Program-made: the position numbers and the translations under genes
Part shown: one piece after another, positions 59,247-64,000 of the stretch
Layout: each line of letters opens with the position of its first letter
Position numbering within the stretch: position 1 is the first letter of the stretch
Notes under the pieces: generated by a model
What the model was told of the DNA's origin: nothing
The model's database searches: none
Seen by the model: only the letters and a program-made list of their open reading frames with translations
Assembly: GCF_014200675.1 (NCBI RefSeq)
Contig: NZ_JACHCI010000009.1
Location: forward strand, 124,001 to 188,000
Origin: Janthinobacterium saanense
GTDB taxonomy: Bacteria > Pseudomonadota > Gammaproteobacteria > Burkholderiales > Burkholderiaceae_D
Reading direction: 5' to 3'
Length of the DNA stretch: 64,000 nt

Positions 59247-60305
59247 ATGGAAAAACGTTTCGAGCCGTATGCCCGTCTGGCAGCCGTCATCTTTTTGGTG
59301 ATCGGCTGCTTTTTTGTTTTGCGGCCCTTCCTGGCGGCGATGCTGTTTGCCGTCTGCGTCAGTATTTCCAGCTGGCCCTTGTATCTGCGCCTGCTGCATA
59401 TGCTGAAAGGCCGGCGCAACCTGGCCGCCGCCATCATGACCGTCTCTTTGGTGCTGGTGGTGGTGCTGCCGTTGGTGCTGGTCACCTACAATCTGGCCGA
59501 CAACGTTTCCCGCCTGGTTGACCAGATACGTGCCGCGCTGGAAGCGGGCGGCTTGCAACCGCCTTCCTGGCTGGCCGGCATTCCGCTGGTGGGCGAAACT
59601 ATCGATGGTTATCTGCGCCGGCTGATCGGCGACCGCGAAGAATTGCTGAGAGTGGGCAAGACCTTGCTGGAACCGGCGCGCCATTTCCTGACTTCCGGCG
59701 GCATCGTGCTGGGCAGCGGTGTGGCGCAAACCAGCCTGGCTGTGTTCGTCAGCTTTTTCCTGTACCGCGATGGCCAGCAATTGCAGCTGGTCTTGCTCAA
59801 GGGCAGCACACGCATCATCGGCGACAGCGCACCGGGCGTGCTGCTGACGATTAGCCGCACCGTGCGCGGCGTGATGTATGGTTTGCTGGGCACGGCATTG
59901 GCGCAGGCGCTGGTGGCGGTGGCGGGCTTTTTGATCGCCGGCGTGCCGGCCGTGGCCCTTTTGGGCATCGCCACCTTTATTTTGTCGCTGGTGCCCGTGG
60001 GGCCGCCGCTGATCTGGGGCGGCGCCGCCATCTGGCTGTTCAACGAGGGCCATACGGGCTGGGGCATTTTCATGCTGGTGTGGGGCGCCTTGCTGATCAG
60101 CGGCGTAGACAATGTGGTCAAGCCCATGCTGATCAGCCGCGGCAGCAGCCTGCCATTCCTGCTGGTGCTGCTCGGTGTGCTCGGTGGCGTGCTGGCCTTT
60201 GGTTTCGTGGGCCTGTTCATCGGCCCGACTTTACTGGCGGTGCTGTACAGCCTGCTGCAAACCTGGACGGTGGGAGCAAGCTCCGTGCCGCAGGTGAAGG
60301 AATAG
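59247..60305 (+). CDS. AI-2E/PerM family permease
   Basis: A 352-residue membrane protein with about seven or eight helices, family PerM/TqsA, some members of which export small molecules such as autoinducer-2; substrate unknown. Hydrophobic start FLVIGCFFVLRPFLAAMLFAVC, and the conserved ILSLVPVGPPLIW and LISGVDNVVKPMLIS follow. It abuts the convergent CorC gene with no gap. Confidence 0.88.
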   Translation: MEKRFEPYARLAAVIFLVIGCFFVLRPFLAAMLFAVCVSISSWPLYLRLLHMLKGRRNLAAAIMTVSLVLVVVLPLVLVTYNLADNVSRLVDQIRAALEAGGLQPPSWLAGIPLVGETIDGYLRRLIGDREELLRVGKTLLEPARHFLTSGGIVLGSGVAQTSLAVFVSFFLYRDGQQLQLVLLKGSTRIIGDSAPGVLLTISRTVRGVMYGLLGTALAQALVAVAGFLIAGVPAVALLGIATFILSLVPVGPPLIWGGAAIWLFNEGHTGWGIFMLVWGALLISGVDNVVKPMLISRGSSLPFLLVLLGVLGGVLAFGFVGLFIGPTLLAVLYSLLQTWTVGASSVPQVKE

Positions 60306-61646
60306 TTAGTCCCGCGAATCGGCGTCCAGATCCCGTTCCTGCTTCGGGATCACCTTGATCAGCACGATGCGGGGCCCGTTCATTTTCTTGACGACGATGT
60401 CGAAGTCGACAAAAGTGATGCGCTGGCCCTGTTTCGGGATATCACCCAGCTTGACCATGATCAAGCCGCCCACCGATTCCACGTCTTCCAGCCCCAGTTC
60501 CTCGTTTTCGATATCGATACCGAGGATGCGCTCGAGCGAAAAGATGGGCAGGCTGGCCTTGCCGATCAGGGTGCCGTCGCTTTGCTTGAGCCAATCGTTT
60601 TCATTGCGGCGGAATTCATCGCGGATTTCACCGACCATGGCGCCCAGCAAGTTATCGAGCGTAATAAAACCCAGTGGACGCTTGTTCTTTTCACCGATCA
60701 GCGCAAAGTGGGGCGCGCCGTCGCGGAAGCGGCGGAACAGTTCCAGCGCCGGCGTGCGCGCGGAAATGATGTCCACCGGACGCAAAAACGGCGTCAGCGA
60801 GGTGATCGGCTTGCCAGCCTGCTGCGCGAAAAACAAGTCTTTCAAGTGCACCACGCCCAGCACATCGTCGCCGTTGGTATCGAAATACGGGTAGCGGCTG
60901 AAGCGGTTGCGCAGCACCGTCTCCAGGTTTTCTGCCAAGCTTTGCGAGGCGTACAGGGCGCTTACTTCATTGAGCGGACGCATCAGGTCCGACACCGTCA
61001 TTTGCTCGAAATCGAGCGACTGGGCCAGGATGTTGCGCTCGTCGCGCGTGAATTTCTCGCCGGGCTGGCTGGTGCGCAATATCAGTTTCAGTTCATCGGA
61101 CGAGTAATGGGCGTCGTGGCTACCTTTGCCGGACAGACCTGCCACGCGCAGCACCCAGTTGGCGCTGCCGTTGAGCAGGTAGATGGCCGGGTACATGGTC
61201 CAGTAAAAGCCGTACAAAGGAATCGCGCTCCACAGGCCGATCGCTTCCGGGTTGCGGATGGCCAGCGATTTTGGCGCCAGTTCGCCCACCACGATGTGCA
61301 GGAAGGAAATCACGCTGAAGGCCAGCACGAAGGAAATACCGTGTATCAGTTCTGGCGAAGTGAGGCCGATGGTGGAGAACAAGGGTGTCACCAGGCCGGC
61401 AAAGGCCGGTTCCCCGACCCAGCCCAGGCCCAGCGAAGCGAGCGTGATGCCCAGCTGGCAGGCGGACAGGTAGGCGTCCAGCTGGCCATGCACCTTGGCC
61501 AGGATGCGTCCCCGTAGTCCCTGTGTCTTGGCGATGGCGCGTATGCGTGTGCGCCTTAATGTGACGATGCCAAATTCGGCGGCAACAAAAAAACCGTTCA
61601 GCGCGACCAGGAAGAGGGCGAGCAGGACTAGCAAGACATTGTGCAT
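60306..61646 (-). CDS. CorC/HlyC-family CNNM membrane protein
   Basis: A 446-residue protein: an N-terminal CNNM (DUF21) domain with about three to four helices (GIVTLRRTRIRAIAKTQG after helix 1), two CBS domains near residues 220-345 (VSDLMRPLNEVSALYASQSL, GFITLDNLLGAMVGEI), and a C-terminal CorC_HlyC transporter-associated domain. Such proteins are linked to magnesium or cobalt efflux; 'hemolysin' is a historical label. Confidence 0.92.
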   Translation of the reverse strand: MHNVLLVLLALFLVALNGFFVAAEFGIVTLRRTRIRAIAKTQGLRGRILAKVHGQLDAYLSACQLGITLASLGLGWVGEPAFAGLVTPLFSTIGLTSPELIHGISFVLAFSVISFLHIVVGELAPKSLAIRNPEAIGLWSAIPLYGFYWTMYPAIYLLNGSANWVLRVAGLSGKGSHDAHYSSDELKLILRTSQPGEKFTRDERNILAQSLDFEQMTVSDLMRPLNEVSALYASQSLAENLETVLRNRFSRYPYFDTNGDDVLGVVHLKDLFFAQQAGKPITSLTPFLRPVDIISARTPALELFRRFRDGAPHFALIGEKNKRPLGFITLDNLLGAMVGEIRDEFRRNENDWLKQSDGTLIGKASLPIFSLERILGIDIENEELGLEDVESVGGLIMVKLGDIPKQGQRITFVDFDIVVKKMNGPRIVLIKVIPKQERDLDADSRD

Positions 61647-61752
61647 GGGGGCGCAATAAGATGGGCTATAAAAACGTCATCTTAAACGACGAAGGGCGGC
61701 ATAACCTAATTTTGCCGCGTTCCCTGCGTCAATCTTGACCTTGACAAGCGCT

Positions 61753-62655
61753 TCAATGCGCTTGCGCGGCCTCTGCCGAGGCCAGGATCACGTCCAACGC
61801 CGGGTGTTTGATCTTGCGTTCGTTCGAGATCACATAAAACTGTTCGCGCAAGCTCGCTGCCTCGCCCACCAGCACGGCGCCGAATTGTTCCTCGATCTCG
61901 TCGGCCAGGCTGGCCGAAGCGAAGAACAGGCCCAGGCCCTTGCGGCCAAAGGCGTTGAGCATGGCGTTGTCTTCGAATTCGCCCACCACGTCGGGCCGCA
62001 CGCCTTGCTGCACCATCCATTCATCGATGCGCCCGCGCAAGGCGTTATTGCGCGCTGGCAGCAAGAAGGGCGCGCCGTTCAGGCTGTCCGGAAAGCCGGG
62101 ACGATACTGGGCCGCCAGCGCGGGCGCGCCGAACAGCTTCATCGGACTTTCTCCCCATAAATAGCTCGATACGCGCAAGCTGGCGCCGGCCGGCACGGCG
62201 CGGTCGGTCAGCACCAGGTCCAGCTTGTGCAGGGCCAGGTCGGCCAGCAGGGATTCGAATTCATCTTCCAGGCAGACCAGCTTGACCGGTTTGTCGAGGC
62301 TGCGCGTGGCGTCCAGCATGCGGTAGGCCATCAGTTTCGGCAGGGAATCGGAAATGCCGACTGTCAGCCGCATCTTTTCGGCGTCGGCGTCGCTGAGGGC
62401 ATCCTGCATCTGTTCGCCGAGCAAAAAAATCTGGTCCGCATAACCGAGCGCCAGCCGGCCCGCCTCGGTGGGCACCAGGCGCCGGCCTTGCGGCTGCAGC
62501 AGGGATTTGCCCAGCTCCTTTTCCAGCAGCGCCAGCTGGGTACTGATGGTTTGCACGGCCAGGCCCAGCCGTTCTGCCGCGCGCGTCACGCCGCCTTCGC
62601 GGGCTACGACCCAAAAGAAATACAAATGCCGGTAATTGAAGCCTGTGGTTTTCAT
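61753..62655 (-). CDS. nhaR: LysR-family regulator NhaR
   Basis: A 300-residue LysR-type regulator. The N-terminal helix-turn-helix reads FNYRHLYFFWVVAREGGVTRAAERLGL, and LPKLMAYRMLDATRSLDKPVKLVCLED is characteristic of NhaR. In E. coli NhaR senses Na+ and activates the nhaA antiporter gene and pga genes. Here no nhaA is adjacent; the divergent neighbour is a DUF475 gene followed by TerD. Confidence 0.9.
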   Translation of the reverse strand: MKTTGFNYRHLYFFWVVAREGGVTRAAERLGLAVQTISTQLALLEKELGKSLLQPQGRRLVPTEAGRLALGYADQIFLLGEQMQDALSDADAEKMRLTVGISDSLPKLMAYRMLDATRSLDKPVKLVCLEDEFESLLADLALHKLDLVLTDRAVPAGASLRVSSYLWGESPMKLFGAPALAAQYRPGFPDSLNGAPFLLPARNNALRGRIDEWMVQQGVRPDVVGEFEDNAMLNAFGRKGLGLFFASASLADEIEEQFGAVLVGEAASLREQFYVISNERKIKHPALDVILASAEAAQAH

Positions 62656-62665
62656 GCCTGCGTCC

Positions 62666-62712
62666 TATCTTCTGTTTTTATGAAGTAATGCTTCCATTAT
62701 CTTCTATTTTTA
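62666..62712 (+). repeat. Direct repeat in the nhaR / DUF475 gap
   Basis: TATCTTCTGTTTTTA at 62666-62680 and TATCTTCTATTTTTA at 62698-62712 differ in one base and are 32 nt apart, about three helix turns. They lie between divergent nhaR and the DUF475 gene. A weak -10 (TATACT at 62730-62735) follows for the DUF475 gene. They are candidate NhaR sites. Confidence 0.55.
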
Positions 62713-62768
62713 AATAAGTGTACTGTCCCTATACTGCTTGTCATTCAATCGTGACAACAAGGAGAATC

Positions 62769-63842
62769 ATGAAGCATTTCAGAGTGTCATTCCTGGTGAC
62801 ATTTATCTGCCTGGCCATCGCGGCCTGGTGGGGTTATACGCATGGCGGCGTGTCGACCATGATGTCGGCGCTGGGCATCGCGGTGATCCTGGGCGTGATG
62901 GAAGTGTCGCTGTCTTTTGATAACGCGGTGGTCAATGCGTCCGTGCTGAAGACCTGGGACAAATTCTGGCAAAACCTGTTCCTGGGCGTCGGCATCATCA
63001 TCGCCGTATTCGGCATGCGGCTGCTGTTCCCGCTGGTGATCGTGGCGCAGGCGGCTGACCTGGGCTTGCTTGAAGTGTGGAATCTGGCGCTGAGCGATCC
63101 GCAACAGTATTCGATGCACCTGACTAATCACCATGCAGAAGTGGCGGCCTTCGGCGGTATTTTCCTGCTGCTGGTGTTCCTGAACTTCTTGCTCGATGAC
63201 GAGAAAGAAACCCACTGGCTGGGCCGCTTTGAAGAAAAACTGGGCGCGCTGGGCAAGGTTTCGTCGATCTCCGTGATGATCGCGCTGGGCACCCTGATGG
63301 CCAGCCTGAGCATGATCGATGCGGGCCAGAAACTGGTGGTGCTGACGGCCGGCTTGTGGGGCGTGCTGACGTATGTGGGCGTGGATGTGATCAGCGGCTT
63401 GCTGGAAGGCGAGAACGGCAATGGCAATGTGGGCGACATCGTCAAGCGCGGCGGTATTGGCGGTTTCCTCTACCTGGAAGTGCTCGATGCCTCGTTCAGC
63501 TTTGACGGCGTGATCGGCGCGTTTGCGATCACCAAGGATGTCGTGATCATCATGCTGGGCCTGGCCATCGGCGCGATGTTCGTGCGTTCGATGACGGTCT
63601 TCCTGGTACGCAAGGGCACCCTGGACGAGTTCGTGTACCTGGAGCATGGTGCGCATTATGCGATCGGCATCCTGGCACTGATCATGTTGGCCAGCATGAA
63701 GTTCCACATCCCCGAGATCTTCACGGGCCTGATCGGTGTAGCGTTTATTTTGGCTTCGCTGTGGTCGTCGATACGCTACAAGCGCAGGATGGCCTTGCTG
63801 GAAGGCGAGCCGGAGCCGGCATCGGAAACAGTCAAGGCGTAA
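62769..63842 (+). CDS. DUF475 membrane protein (TerC-related)
   Basis: A 357-residue integral membrane protein with about nine helices, of DUF475, related to TerC. Acidic helix motifs typical of the group are visible: MEVSLSFDNAVVNASVL and LEVLDASFSFDGVIGAF, which may bind metal ions. AAGGAG precedes the ATG at 62769; the frame opens 51 nt earlier without a good start. TerD follows 130 nt downstream, so a metal- or tellurite-stress role is likely but unproven. Confidence 0.88.
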   Translation: MKHFRVSFLVTFICLAIAAWWGYTHGGVSTMMSALGIAVILGVMEVSLSFDNAVVNASVLKTWDKFWQNLFLGVGIIIAVFGMRLLFPLVIVAQAADLGLLEVWNLALSDPQQYSMHLTNHHAEVAAFGGIFLLLVFLNFLLDDEKETHWLGRFEEKLGALGKVSSISVMIALGTLMASLSMIDAGQKLVVLTAGLWGVLTYVGVDVISGLLEGENGNGNVGDIVKRGGIGGFLYLEVLDASFSFDGVIGAFAITKDVVIIMLGLAIGAMFVRSMTVFLVRKGTLDEFVYLEHGAHYAIGILALIMLASMKFHIPEIFTGLIGVAFILASLWSSIRYKRRMALLEGEPEPASETVKA

Positions 63843-63972
63843 GCATCAGAAAACCGCGGCAAACGTTCACACCCGTTTGCCAGCATGAGGCAGCAAGCGT
63901 CGCCGCCGGCCTGGGGAGTCGGGCCGGCGGAGGGCGCCAGGTGTTTTTATTTTATATAGGAGCAACAACATC

Positions 63973-64000
63973 ATGGCTATCAATCTGCAAAAAGGCGGCA
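63973..64000 (+). CDS. TerD-family protein (5' end only)
   Basis: Only the first nine codons are in the window: MAINLQKGG. This is the start of TerD-family proteins, Ca2+-binding beta-sandwich proteins found in ter stress operons. AGGAG lies 11 nt before the ATG. It probably forms one operon with the DUF475 gene, and continues past the window. Confidence 0.65.

Noticed and set aside
1-64000. CRISPR arrays, rRNA, tRNA, insertion sequences, phage genes
   Set aside because: No repeat-spacer pattern, no conserved rRNA/tRNA sequence, and no transposase, integrase or phage structural proteins were recognised.

Overview
The window reads as core chromosome of a betaproteobacterium of the order Burkholderiales, most likely family Oxalobacteraceae (Janthinobacterium / Duganella / Massilia type). 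The signs are GC-rich coding sequence, family-typical small proteins (BPSS1780-like, DUF2782, DUF3717, DUF2970, DUF2909), the pilT-pilU pair, the xseB-ispA-dxs operon, an oxyR/ubiA neighbourhood, and an aa3 cytochrome oxidase operon with SURF1, CtaA, CtaB and Sco. The genus is an inference from protein character, not from any search. I see no rRNA, tRNA, CRISPR array, insertion sequence or prophage. Genes are tightly packed, often overlapping by 4 nt (ATGA/GTGA), and several operon ends carry clear intrinsic terminators.

Layout: 0-20 kb holds housekeeping genes: an MFS exporter, UvrD helicase, homoserine kinase, DNA polymerase I, a Tat-exported dienelactone hydrolase, a ZIP metal transporter, mercaptopyruvate sulfurtransferase, a DMT permease, a Rieske oxygenase, xseB-ispA-dxs and a FUSC-type membrane protein. 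20-38 kb holds a membrane-anchored glutaredoxin beside a six-cysteine exported microprotein, cobalamin adenosyltransferase, glycolate oxidase glcDEF, a GGDEF-EAL protein, pilT-pilU-gpx, yggS-proC, an ECF sigma/anti-sigma pair with a DUF3455 lipoprotein, a yqjDEK-like set, ubiA, oxyR, a DUF3717 gene and rfaE2.

38.3-47.4 kb is the most unusual part: six co-directional, nearly contiguous genes centred on a 1225-residue tubulin/FtsZ-superfamily (Tubulin_2-like) protein with a C-terminal GYF_2 domain. Around it lie a soluble protein of unknown fold, an exported VWA-like protein with a degenerate metal site and a C-terminal membrane anchor, a three-helix membrane protein, a zinc-ribbon bitopic protein with a proline-rich cytoplasmic linker, and a glycine-zipper lipoprotein. 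Together they could form an envelope-spanning, tubulin-driven complex. I regard this as the best candidate for an undescribed system.

47.4-64 kb holds trmL, comF and a BioC-like methyltransferase, then the cytochrome c oxidase locus (coxB, ctaD, a 43-codon assembly protein, ctaG, DUF2970, ctaE, SURF1, a thioredoxin-like protein, ctaA, ctaB, sco), preceded by a 464-nt structured leader. After it come a PerM/AI-2E permease, a CorC/HlyC protein, and NhaR divergent from a DUF475 membrane protein and the first codons of a TerD-family gene cut by the window edge.
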